A DNA stretch of 6,308 nucleotides, from positions 1-6,308 of the forward strand of contig JAIRLC010000146.1 of assembly GCA_031259645.1 (NCBI GenBank). The letters are read 5' to 3'. Numbering within the stretch: position 1 is the first letter of the stretch; every line of letters begins with the position of its first letter. The notes beneath the pieces are model-generated. The model was not told the origin of the DNA, made no database searches, and saw only the letters and a program-made list of their open reading frames with translations. The position numbers and the translations under genes are program-made. This DNA is from Prevotellaceae bacterium. Lineage in GTDB: Bacteria; Bacteroidota; Bacteroidia; Bacteroidales; UBA932. This document shows, one piece after another, positions 1 to 6,308 of the stretch.

Positions 1-354
1 CAAGGGATGGGGAATGGTGAGCGCCGGCGTATGGATAACGTCGTTGCCGTAAAAAAGAACGTCGATGTCGATAGGACGTGAGGTGTAGGCGCCGGGTGGC
101 GTGGCGCGTGTCCGGCCAAGTTGTTGCTCGATGTGTTGGATAGTGTGTAAAAGTTGTTCGGGGGTGAGGGTAGTTTGTATGTGCAGCGCTTGGTTGATAA
201 ACCACGTGGCGCTTTCAAAACCCCAAGGCTCGCTTTCATAATAACCCGATTGCCCCACAACAACGCCGGCCTGCGCAGACAACAAAGCGCGGGCGTCATG
301 CAACATGGCCATCCGGTTTCCCATGTTACTCCCCAATAAAAGAAAAACGTTCAT
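1..354 (-). CDS. folK: 2-amino-4-hydroxy-6-hydroxymethyldihydropteridine pyrophosphokinase (HPPK), C-terminus cut by window edge
   Basis: FolK transfers pyrophosphate from ATP to 6-hydroxymethyl-7,8-dihydropterin in the cytoplasm, the step before dihydropteroate synthase in folate biosynthesis. The minus-strand frame from the ATG at 354 is open for 118 codons to the window edge. The family is usually about 160 residues, so roughly the last quarter is missing. The N-terminus MNVFLLLGSN is the typical first beta strand plus the LGSN turn. Asn54 in FINQA matches the conserved pterin-site Asn. Arg81 and Arg83 lie in GRTR. SRPIDIDVL (92-100) carries the two Mg-binding aspartates, Asp96 and Asp98, and His116 in IPHPL matches the conserved ATP-site histidine. 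The start lies 25 bp after the sufE stop on the same strand, so folK is probably the third gene of a sufS-sufE-folK transcript. I see no strong Shine-Dalgarno sequence, which is usual in this phylum. The identity is firm; the C-terminal end cannot be judged. Confidence 0.93.
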   Translation of the reverse strand, partial: MNVFLLLGSNMGNRMAMLHDARALLSAQAGVVVGQSGYYESEPWGFESATWFINQALHIQTTLTPEQLLHTIQHIEQQLGRTRATPPGAYTSRPIDIDVLFYGNDVIHTPALTIPHPL

Positions 355-379
355 CGTGTTTATTTGAACTGTCGGCAAG

Positions 380-802
380 TTATGGCTGTTTGTTCAGGAA
401 CACCAGCGCATACATTTTCATTTGCTTCACCATGGCCAGCAACCCGTTGGAGCGCGTAGGAGAAAGGTTTTCCTTCAATCCTATTTGGTCAATAAAATCA
501 AGGTTGGCGTCAATAATGGCTTGGGGCGGTTGGCCTGAAAACACACGCACCAGCAGCGATACAATGCCTTTGGTGATAATGGCGTCGCTGTCGGCGGTAA
601 ACATTACTTTTCCGTCTTCATAAGTGGCGTCAAGCCACACGCGCGACTGGCAGCCCTGAATGAGATGTGGCCCGGTCTTATTTTTTTCGTCGAAAGGCGG
701 CAACGATTTTCCTAATTCAATAAGATGCTCGTATTTGTCCATCCAGTCTGTGAACAAAGCAAATTCGTCAATAATTTGTTGGGCGAGGTCGGCTATTTGC
801 AT
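380..802 (-). CDS. sufE: SufE family cysteine desulfuration protein (sulfur acceptor for SufS)
   Basis: SufE takes the persulfide sulfur from the active-site cysteine of SufS, stimulates its desulfurase activity and passes sulfur to the Fe-S scaffold. At 140 residues it has normal family length and should be cytosolic. The diagnostic region is IQGCQSRVWLDA (48-59), with the acceptor Cys51 in the GCQSxVW motif. It is followed by a mixed region containing TADSDAIITKGIVSLL (69-84), also typical of the family. Near the C-terminus LSPTRSNGL (113-121) supplies the conserved Arg117. The ATG at 802 shares one base with the stop of sufS (TGATG on the minus strand), so translation is probably coupled, which suits a 1:1 enzyme-partner pair. 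The stop is TAA at 382-380. The main alternative is CsdE, a close paralogue, but pairing with an adjacent SufS-type desulfurase favours SufE. Confidence 0.95.
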   Translation of the reverse strand: MQIADLAQQIIDEFALFTDWMDKYEHLIELGKSLPPFDEKNKTGPHLIQGCQSRVWLDATYEDGKVMFTADSDAIITKGIVSLLVRVFSGQPPQAIIDANLDFIDQIGLKENLSPTRSNGLLAMVKQMKMYALVFLNKQP

Positions 803-2019
803 CAGCGTAACAGTTGTTTGATTTTTTTTAGGGCATCCACTGCCGTATCAATTTCTTCCGTAGTGTTGTAAAATGAAAAGGAAAAACGGAGCATGCCTTG
901 TACTTTAAAGCGGTGCATGAGCGGGTCTGCGCAGAGATGCCCGGAACGCGCGGCAATGCCCATTTTGTCCAAGAGTTGTGCCGCGTCGGTAGGGTGTATG
1001 CCGTCAATATTAAATGACACCAAGCTTGTTTTAGGCGTTGCGGTGCCGTAAATATGCAGCCCGTCAATTTCCTGTAAACGTTGTATGGCGTGGCGTACCA
1101 ATTTTTCTTCCTGTTTTTTTATGTGTGCCCAACCGAGTTCCTGCACGTAGTCAATCGCTTTCTTTAACCCGCAAACGCCGGTGAAATTAGGCGTTCCCGC
1201 TTCAAACTTCAAAGGTAATTCGGCGTAAGCGGTTTGTTCAAACGTCACGGAAGCAATCATTTCACCCCCGCTTTGGTAGGGAGGCATTTCGTTCAACAGT
1301 TTTTGCTTGCCATACAGCACGCCGGTGCCCGTAGGACCATAGAGTTTATGTCCGGAAAAAACATAAAAATCACAATGGGTATCCTGTATGTCTATTCCTC
1401 CGTGTGCGGCCCCCTGTGCGCCATCCACGAGTACAGGCACGCCGTAGGCGTGGGCAGTGGCCACAATATCATTGATAGGATTTACGACGCCAAGCACATT
1501 AGAGGCTTGTGCGATGCAAAGCAATTTGGTTTTTTTCGACAAGCATTGGTGTAATTTTTCGATCGATAAACTGCCGTCGTCATTTATCGGCAATACTTTT
1601 AGTGCGGCGCCTTTGCGTTCGCACAATATTTGCCAGGGCACAATGTTGGAATGGTGTTCGGCTTCGGTGAGCACAATTTCATCATTGGCGTGCACAAAAC
1701 GTTCGCCGAAAGAAAACGCCACAGTGTTGATGGCAGCAGTCGTTCCTGCTGTAAAAATAATTTCCTCTGTAGAGGGCGCATTAAGGAATGTCCTCACCGT
1801 TTCACGTGCTTCTTCATAACGTTCGGTACAAATATTTCCGAGGTAGTGAAAAGCACGGTGGATATTCCCGTTTGTAAGGCTATTCATCTCATTTACAACA
1901 GCCGTTACAGGGGCCGGCTTTTGTGTAGTGGCTGCATTATCAAAATAAATGAGCAGCTTCCCATATACCTCTTGCGCTAAGGCGGGAAAATCTTTGCGTA
2001 TCGTCCGGGTTGTAAACAT
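802..2019 (-). CDS. sufS: SufS-type cysteine desulfurase (group II, PLP-dependent)
   Basis: SufS removes sulfur from L-cysteine, giving alanine and an enzyme-bound persulfide that is passed to SufE for Fe-S cluster assembly. The 405-residue length matches the family. Landmarks in order are YFDNAATTQKP (25-35), GNIHRAFHYL (51-60), the PLP-stacking His123 in EAEHHSN, the PLP-binding Asp199 and Gln202 in VDGAQ, and the Schiff-base Lys225 in FSGHKLYGPTGTG. The catalytic Cys363 sits in RSGHLCADP (358-366), the short-loop arrangement of group II enzymes. Arg378 precedes the FYNT segment near the C-terminus and fits the conserved substrate-carboxylate arginine. The start MFTTRTIRKDFPAL aligns with the usual N-terminus, so the ATG at 2019 is secure. 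It heads a leftward cluster with sufE (one-base overlap) and folK. sufBCD are not adjacent here. CsdA is the alternative name for a close paralogue; the SufE neighbour favours SufS. Confidence 0.97.
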   Translation of the reverse strand: MFTTRTIRKDFPALAQEVYGKLLIYFDNAATTQKPAPVTAVVNEMNSLTNGNIHRAFHYLGNICTERYEEARETVRTFLNAPSTEEIIFTAGTTAAINTVAFSFGERFVHANDEIVLTEAEHHSNIVPWQILCERKGAALKVLPINDDGSLSIEKLHQCLSKKTKLLCIAQASNVLGVVNPINDIVATAHAYGVPVLVDGAQGAAHGGIDIQDTHCDFYVFSGHKLYGPTGTGVLYGKQKLLNEMPPYQSGGEMIASVTFEQTAYAELPLKFEAGTPNFTGVCGLKKAIDYVQELGWAHIKKQEEKLVRHAIQRLQEIDGLHIYGTATPKTSLVSFNIDGIHPTDAAQLLDKMGIAARSGHLCADPLMHRFKVQGMLRFSFSFYNTTEEIDTAVDALKKIKQLLR

Positions 2020-2024
2020 AAAGG

Positions 2025-2056
2025 CAAACTTAGTTAAAAATTTTTAAAAAATCAAA
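2025..2056 (-). promoter_or_regulatory. Candidate Bacteroidota-type promoter of sufS-sufE-folK
   Basis: Read on the minus strand, TTTG (2056-2053) and TAAGTTTG (2032-2025) are separated by 20 bases. This matches the -33 TTTG and -7 TAnnTTTG consensus of the Bacteroidota primary sigma factor. The last base of the -7 element is only 5 bases from the A of the sufS ATG at 2019, so transcription should begin at or almost at the start codon. No ribosome-binding site fits in between. The assignment rests on motif and spacing only; no start site has been measured. Confidence 0.6.
2034..2047. repeat. Perfect 14-bp AT-only palindrome between the divergent promoters
   Basis: TTAAAAATTTTTAA reads the same on both strands, with its centre at 2040/2041. 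Flanking bases do not extend the symmetry. It lies just upstream of the sufS -7 element and covers the -33 position of the ruvA promoter, so a dimeric regulator bound here could affect both. Together with A-runs at 2046-2051 and 2054-2059, spaced roughly one helical turn apart, it may instead just bend DNA. Such a palindrome can arise by chance in sequence this AT-rich. Confidence 0.4.
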
Positions 2057-2072
2057 AAAGTAAGTACCTTTG
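2041..2072 (+). promoter_or_regulatory. Candidate Bacteroidota-type promoter of ruvA-sprA
   Basis: TACCTTTG at 2065-2072 is a perfect TAnnTTTG -7 element, and TACC is among its common forms in this phylum. Twenty bases upstream is a T-run (2041-2045) in place of the TTTG -33 box, so the upstream element is weak. Transcription should begin near 2077-2080, leaving a leader of about 20 bases before the ruvA ATG at 2099. It overlaps the oppositely directed sufS promoter candidate across 2041-2056. Confidence 0.6.
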
Positions 2073-2095
2073 TAAATTAGGGTTAATTGTAAATT
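2070..2095 (+). repeat. Short direct repeat TTGTAAATT in the ruvA leader
   Basis: TTGTAAATT occurs at 2070-2078 and again at 2087-2095, a 17-bp period. The first copy overlaps the end of the -7 element and the expected transcription start; the second ends 3 bases before the ruvA ATG. The spacing is not an integral number of helical turns and the composition is AT-rich, so chance is a reasonable explanation. Confidence 0.3.
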
Positions 2096-2098
2096 TAT

Positions 2099-2683
2099 AT
2101 GTATGAATATGTAAAAGGAGTTGTCGCGGAACTCACGCCGACATACGTGGTGATAGAAACCGGTGGCGTGGGGTATGCGGTCAATATATCGTTACAGACT
2201 TACAGCAGTGTGGGGAGTTTGAAAGAAGTACAACTGTGGGTACACCATATTGTACGCGAAGATGCGGAGTTGCTGTTTGGTTTTTTTGAAAAAGAAGAAC
2301 GGGAAATATTCCGCTTGTTGATAGGCGTTTCGGGTATCGGGCCTAACACGGCGCGCATGATTCTTTCCTCGTTAGCTTCGGGCGAATTGCGTACGGCGAT
2401 TATGCAGGACGACATACGGAAATTGCAAAGCATTAAAGGAATAGGCATGAAAACCGCACAACGGTTAGTGGTGGAGCTGAAAGACAAAATAATAAAAACG
2501 GTTGATGTAACAACTATTCCGGGCGGCGCTTCCGTAGCCGGGCTGCATGAAGAAGCCTTGTCGGCCTTGGTGATGCTGGGGTTTGCAAAAGCGCCTGCCG
2601 ATAAGGTATTGACCGGTTTGCTGCGTGAAAAGCAGCAAATTGCCTTGGAAGATCTCATTAAAGCAGCATTGAAACAATTGTAG
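2099..2683 (+). CDS. ruvA: Holliday junction DNA helicase subunit RuvA
   Basis: RuvA binds four-way DNA junctions as a tetramer and loads the RuvB motor for branch migration during recombinational repair in the cytoplasm. At 194 residues it is close to the usual 190-205. The N-terminal OB-fold domain (about 1-63) begins MYEYVKGVVAEL and contains GGVGYAV (22-28). It ends in VREDAELLFGF, whose Glu54 and Asp55 correspond to the acidic pin at the junction centre. Two helix-hairpin-helix motifs follow, GVSGIGPNTA (76-85) and IKGIGMKTA (112-120). After a Gly/Thr-rich linker (about 135-147), the C-terminal domain (about 148-194, EEALSALVMLGF) is the part that contacts RuvB. The ATG at 2099 gives the conserved N-terminus; other nearby ATGs are out of frame. 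The TAG stop shares its G with the GTG start of sprA. From general knowledge, ruvA next to sprA also occurs in other Bacteroidota. Confidence 0.96.
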   Translation: MYEYVKGVVAELTPTYVVIETGGVGYAVNISLQTYSSVGSLKEVQLWVHHIVREDAELLFGFFEKEEREIFRLLIGVSGIGPNTARMILSSLASGELRTAIMQDDIRKLQSIKGIGMKTAQRLVVELKDKIIKTVDVTTIPGGASVAGLHEEALSALVMLGFAKAPADKVLTGLLREKQQIALEDLIKAALKQL

Positions 2684-2748
2684 TGCATCGTTTATTTCTA
2701 CATATTATTTTGGTTTTTCTTTGCGGGTTTGCATCAACGGTGAGAGCG
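2683..2748 (+). other. Sec signal peptide of SprA
   Basis: These 22 codons, read from the GTG, encode a short basic start (Met-His-Arg), an uninterrupted hydrophobic stretch and a V-R-A cleavage site before Gln-Glu-Pro. This is what an outer-membrane protein needs to cross the inner membrane. Cys14 sits inside the hydrophobic core, but L-V-F-L-C is a poor lipobox, so signal peptidase I cleavage is favoured over lipoprotein processing. The signal peptide is the main support for the GTG start. Confidence 0.75.
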
Positions 2749-5700
2749 CAAGAGCCTGCTTTGGATGCGGAGTCGTCGCCGGCAACGCTTCTTTCGGATA
2801 AACCGGTTATAGTATATGATCCGATAGCGAATAATTACCTTTACTATTACAGTTTTGATACGCGCAAAGTCATGCCGTATAAAGTGATTTCGGCGGAAGA
2901 ATACCGGCGCGAACAATTTCTGAATTTGCTGCGGCGCGGCTGGATTAACCAGAATAACGCACAGGCGGCCGGAGGATTATCGGGCGGGCAGTTGCCCACC
3001 ACCTTTAACATAAGAAGCAATGTATTTAAAAAAGTTTTCGGAAGTAATGAAATTACAATTAACCCGCAGGGAAATGTTGATCTGACTTTTGCCATAAATC
3101 ATACGTACACCGATAATCCGGTTATCCCTGAGCGGTATCGTGGAACCACGAATTTTGATTTCAACACGAAGATGCAGTTTAACATCGACGGGTCTATCGG
3201 CGACCGCCTGAAGTTGAATTTCAATTACAATACGGAAGCTACGTTTGATTTTGAAACCAACCTGAAACTTGAATATACCGGCGACGAAGATGATATCCTT
3301 CAGAAAATAGAAGCGGGGAACGTGTCGCTTCCGCTCGACGGCACGTTGATTACAGGTAGCCAAAGCCTGTTTGGGATTAAGACCGGTTTAAAGTTTGGAA
3401 ATCTTTTTGTGACGAGCATTTTTTCGCGTCAGGACGCCGAATCGAAATCGGTGGAACTGCGCGGCGGCGGGCAAACGAGCATATTCGAAATTGAAGCGGA
3501 CCAATATGACGCCAACCGCCATTTTTTCCTTGCGCAATATTTTCGCGATAACTACGACCGGCACCTGAGCAATTTGCCGCTTATCCTGTCGGGCATCAAC
3601 ATCAAGCGGGTGGAGGTGTGGATTACCAATAAAAGCGCGCGCTTCGAGGGTTCCCGGAATATCGTAGCCTTCATGGATTTGGCGGAAGGTGACAGGATTC
3701 ATAATCCTTCGTTCGCAAAGAAACCAAGCCGGTTCCCCGATGATTCTTTAAGTAATGATTTGTTGCAGAAAATTGATGTGAATCAATTGCGGGAAACGGG
3801 AAATATTACAAATTATTTAAGTGGACAGGGACTGCGGAACGGCGAGGATTTTGAAAAATTAGATAACGCCCGCCGGCTGAATGAGAATGAGTATAAGGTA
3901 AACACCCAGTTGGGTTATATTTCGCTCAACCAGACATTGAATAATGACGAGGTGCTGGCTGTGGCGTTTGAATATGAAGCTACCGGAGTAACTTATAAGG
4001 TGGGCGAATTTTCGACGGAGGGTATTATTGCGCCGAATACATTAGTGATGAAATTGCTGAAAGGAACGTCGCTGACGCCGAAGCTGCCGACATGGAAACT
4101 GATGATGAAAAACGTGTATTCGCTCAATGATTACAGCGTCAGTGCGAAAGATTTTCAGATGGACATCATGTATGAGAACAGCGAAGTGGGCACGACTGTG
4201 CCTTATTTATCGGAAGGCGCGGTGGCGCAGAAACCTTTGCTGCGCGTGTTGAATTTGGATAATTTAAATTCGCAACAGGATGCGTTTCCCGACGGGCAGT
4301 TCGACTTTGTGGAAGGAATTACGGTGTTGTCCGACAGGGGAAAAATTATCTTTCCGGTGTTGGAGCCATTTGGTGATTATTTGGAAAAACAGATTGGCAA
4401 CCCTGCCATCGCGGCGAAATATGTATTTAAAGAATTGTATGATTCGTCGCTGGTAAAAGCGCAGAGCATGGCTGATAAAAACCGGTTTAAGCTGGTGGGA
4501 AGTTACCTGTCGGAAGGCGGCTCGGAAATCCGGTTGAATGCCACAAATATTCCGCAAGGCTCGGTGGTGGTGACGGCCGGCGGTATTCAACTGCAGGAAA
4601 ATATCGACTATGAAGTCAATTACATGCTGGGCACGGTGCGCATCCTCAATCAAGCCTACTTGGAATCCGGCACACCGATTAAGGTGACGTTGGAAAACCG
4701 TGAGTTGTTCAATTTGCAAACAAAAACGTTAATAGGCACCCACCTGAAATATAAATTCAGTGATAACTTCTATGTGGGCGCCACCATATTGAATCTTAGT
4801 GAACGCTCGCTTACACAAAAAGTAAATTGGGGCGACGAGCCTGTGTCAAATACGATATGGGGGATCAACACAGCGTTCACCACCGAAGTGCCGCTCCTGA
4901 CAAGGTTGGTAGATGCGTTGCCCATTTTGCAGACCAAGGAAAAGTCGTCGATTTCCGTGGACGCCGAATTTGCACAGTTCCTTCCGGGACATTCGAGCGC
5001 TATCGGCGCTTCGGGCGGGACGGTGTTTATTGATGATTTTGAAAACAGCGAATCCTATTTGGATTTGCGGAATATAAATTCGTGGGTGCTTGCCAGTACA
5101 CCGCAGGGACAAGAGCGGTTGTTTCCCAATTGGAATACATCGGACACCTTGTCGTATGGCTATGACCGTGCGCGTTTCTCGTGGTTTACGATTTATCCCG
5201 AATTTTTGCGCAACTCGGCTTACACGCCGGGTTACATTAAGAATAATCCGGCAAAATATCAGGAAGACCACTTTGTGCGCGAGATCCCAATCATTGAGGT
5301 GTTTCCCGAACAGGAGCAGGTAGTGGGCGCGCCGACCAACATTCCGGTGATGAACGTGACTTATTATCCTGATGAAAGAGGGCCTTATAACTACACCAAT
5401 GCCTTGACTTCAGACGGAAAACTTACCAGTCCCGAAACACGCTGGGGCGGCATCATGCGCGCTTTGCCGGTTACCGATTTTGAAACGGCGAATTATGACT
5501 ACATTGAATTTTGGGTGATGGACCCATTTGTCTATGAACCCAACGCGAAAGGCGGAAAGTTGTATTTTAATCTGGGTAATTTGTCGGAAGATGTTTTGAA
5601 AGACGGCTTGAAATCGTTTGAAAACGGCTTGCCGTCGTTTGAAGATACGGATCGCTATACGACTACCGTATGGGGCCGCGTGCCGAAAGCGCAGGCGCTG

Positions 5701-6308
5701 ACGCAAACCTTCGATAATAATTATACTGCGCGTTTGTATCAGGATGTGGGGTATGATGGCTTGGATAATCTACATGAGGCGGAACATTACAAAATAAAGG
5801 ATTATCTTAATCAAATCACCGGAAAGGTGCTTGCCGATGCGTTTAACCGCATAAAGGAAGACCCGGCCGGCGACGATTATAAATATTACCTCGATGCCGA
5901 CTATGATAGAACAGAGGCGACCATTCTCGACCGGTATAAATATTACAACAACCCCGACGGCAATTCACGTCCCACAGAACAAACCGGCGGCGATAATACC
6001 ATGGGCACCACTATCCCCGACATGGAAGACATAAATCGTGACTATACGATGAATGAGTCGGAGAACTATTACCAGTATGAAATAAACCTTACGCCCGGTG
6101 CGATGCGGATAGGCGAGAACTATATTGCCGACACGCGGGAAGTGTCGGTTAATTTTAAAAATAACGGCTCCTCTAAAGTCCGTTGGTATCAATTTAAAAT
6201 TCCGATTAGTGAAGGGCGTGCATTCGGCGCCATTCAGGACTTTAAATCCATCCGTTTTGTCCGGATGTTTATGCGTGGATTTACCGACACCACCGTCCTG
6301 CGGTTTGC
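2683..6308 (+). CDS. sprA: Type IX secretion system outer-membrane translocon SprA/Sov, N-terminal half (cut by window edge)
   Basis: SprA (Sov in Porphyromonas) is the giant outer-membrane beta-barrel through which the type IX system exports proteins, including gliding adhesins in motile species. The frame is open for 1208 codons to the window edge. Family members are about 2300-2500 residues, so roughly half is present. Residues 1-22 form a Sec signal peptide: His-Arg, a hydrophobic core LFLHIILVFLCGF, then VRA before Gln23. Conserved landmarks are EAGNVSLPL (210-218) followed by GSQSLFG, the ADQYDANRHFFLAQYF segment (272-287), EVWITNK (311-317), VVVTAGGIQL (628-637), LTQKVNWGDEPVSNTIWG (710-727), FIDDFE (782-787) and EDINRD (1115-1120). 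The start is inferred: no in-frame ATG precedes codon 64 (2872), which lies after the signal peptide, and the upstream in-frame stop is at 2659-2661. GTG at 2683 overlaps the ruvA stop (TAGTG), so translational coupling is likely. No internal stop or frameshift is seen. Confidence 0.95.
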   Translation, partial: MHRLFLHIILVFLCGFASTVRAQEPALDAESSPATLLSDKPVIVYDPIANNYLYYYSFDTRKVMPYKVISAEEYRREQFLNLLRRGWINQNNAQAAGGLSGGQLPTTFNIRSNVFKKVFGSNEITINPQGNVDLTFAINHTYTDNPVIPERYRGTTNFDFNTKMQFNIDGSIGDRLKLNFNYNTEATFDFETNLKLEYTGDEDDILQKIEAGNVSLPLDGTLITGSQSLFGIKTGLKFGNLFVTSIFSRQDAESKSVELRGGGQTSIFEIEADQYDANRHFFLAQYFRDNYDRHLSNLPLILSGINIKRVEVWITNKSARFEGSRNIVAFMDLAEGDRIHNPSFAKKPSRFPDDSLSNDLLQKIDVNQLRETGNITNYLSGQGLRNGEDFEKLDNARRLNENEYKVNTQLGYISLNQTLNNDEVLAVAFEYEATGVTYKVGEFSTEGIIAPNTLVMKLLKGTSLTPKLPTWKLMMKNVYSLNDYSVSAKDFQMDIMYENSEVGTTVPYLSEGAVAQKPLLRVLNLDNLNSQQDAFPDGQFDFVEGITVLSDRGKIIFPVLEPFGDYLEKQIGNPAIAAKYVFKELYDSSLVKAQSMADKNRFKLVGSYLSEGGSEIRLNATNIPQGSVVVTAGGIQLQENIDYEVNYMLGTVRILNQAYLESGTPIKVTLENRELFNLQTKTLIGTHLKYKFSDNFYVGATILNLSERSLTQKVNWGDEPVSNTIWGINTAFTTEVPLLTRLVDALPILQTKEKSSISVDAEFAQFLPGHSSAIGASGGTVFIDDFENSESYLDLRNINSWVLASTPQGQERLFPNWNTSDTLSYGYDRARFSWFTIYPEFLRNSAYTPGYIKNNPAKYQEDHFVREIPIIEVFPEQEQVVGAPTNIPVMNVTYYPDERGPYNYTNALTSDGKLTSPETRWGGIMRALPVTDFETANYDYIEFWVMDPFVYEPNAKGGKLYFNLGNLSEDVLKDGLKSFENGLPSFEDTDRYTTTVWGRVPKAQALTQTFDNNYTARLYQDVGYDGLDNLHEAEHYKIKDYLNQITGKVLADAFNRIKEDPAGDDYKYYLDADYDRTEATILDRYKYYNNPDGNSRPTEQTGGDNTMGTTIPDMEDINRDYTMNESENYYQYEINLTPGAMRIGENYIADTREVSVNFKNNGSSKVRWYQFKIPISEGRAFGAIQDFKSIRFVRMFMRGFTDTTVLRF

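Noticed and set aside
154..339. 61-codon plus-strand open frame at the left end
   Set aside because: It is antisense to folK, whose active-site residues are all in place on the minus strand.
355..379. Possible terminator or promoter between sufE and folK
   Set aside because: The 25-bp gap shows no hairpin followed by a T-run and no TAnnTTTG element.
1234..1819. Overlapping plus-strand open frames opposite sufS
   Set aside because: They are antisense to the PLP-binding core of sufS and encode no recognisable protein.
2200..2688. 162-codon open frame on the minus strand opposite ruvA
   Set aside because: It lies almost wholly antisense to a well-supported ruvA. Its translation is low-complexity (Ser/Asn/Pro-rich) with no recognisable domain.
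2683..2748. SprA as a lipoprotein, because of Cys14 in the signal peptide
   Set aside because: The residues before Cys (V-F-L) do not make a lipobox, and known SprA proteins are barrels rather than lipoproteins.
4264..4719. 151-codon minus-strand open frame inside sprA
   Set aside because: It is antisense to highly conserved SprA segments. The protein is rich in Arg, His and Phe with no family signature, as expected of a shadow frame.
4846..5271. 141-codon minus-strand open frame inside sprA
   Set aside because: It is antisense to conserved SprA sequence including FIDDFE, with no domain or plausible promoter of its own.

Overview
The window looks like chromosomal DNA of a Bacteroidota (Bacteroidetes) bacterium. 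Two lines of evidence support this. The right-hand 3.6 kb encodes the N-terminal half of SprA/Sov, the outer-membrane translocon of the type IX secretion system, which is essentially restricted to this phylum. The central intergenic region also carries phylum-type promoter elements (TAnnTTTG at -7) on both strands. I cannot place it at genus level from the sequence alone.

Layout: the left third is a leftward (minus-strand) cluster, sufS (802-2019), sufE (380-802) and folK (1-354, cut by the window edge). SufS stop and sufE start overlap by one base (TGATG), and only 25 bp separate sufE from folK, so one transcript is likely. SufS takes sulfur from cysteine and SufE accepts it as a persulfide for Fe-S cluster assembly. 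FolK catalyses a step of folate biosynthesis. The scaffold genes sufBCD are not in the window.

A 79-bp, AT-rich divergent intergenic region (2020-2098) separates this cluster from a rightward cluster. It holds two interleaved promoter candidates facing away from each other. The sufS -7 element lies so close to the ATG that its mRNA would be leaderless or nearly so.

The right part is ruvA (2099-2683), a Holliday-junction-binding protein, followed by sprA (2683 to the window end, C-terminus missing). The most credible sprA start is a GTG that shares one base with the ruvA stop (TAGTG). It yields a good Sec signal peptide, and no in-frame ATG exists before codon 64. SprA synthesis is therefore probably coupled to ruvA translation.

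The window is gene-dense. I saw no RNA gene, CRISPR array, insertion sequence or mobile element, and no stretch over 300 bases without a gene. All genes belong to known families. I found no convincing previously undescribed system; the points worth a second look concern regulation and start sites.
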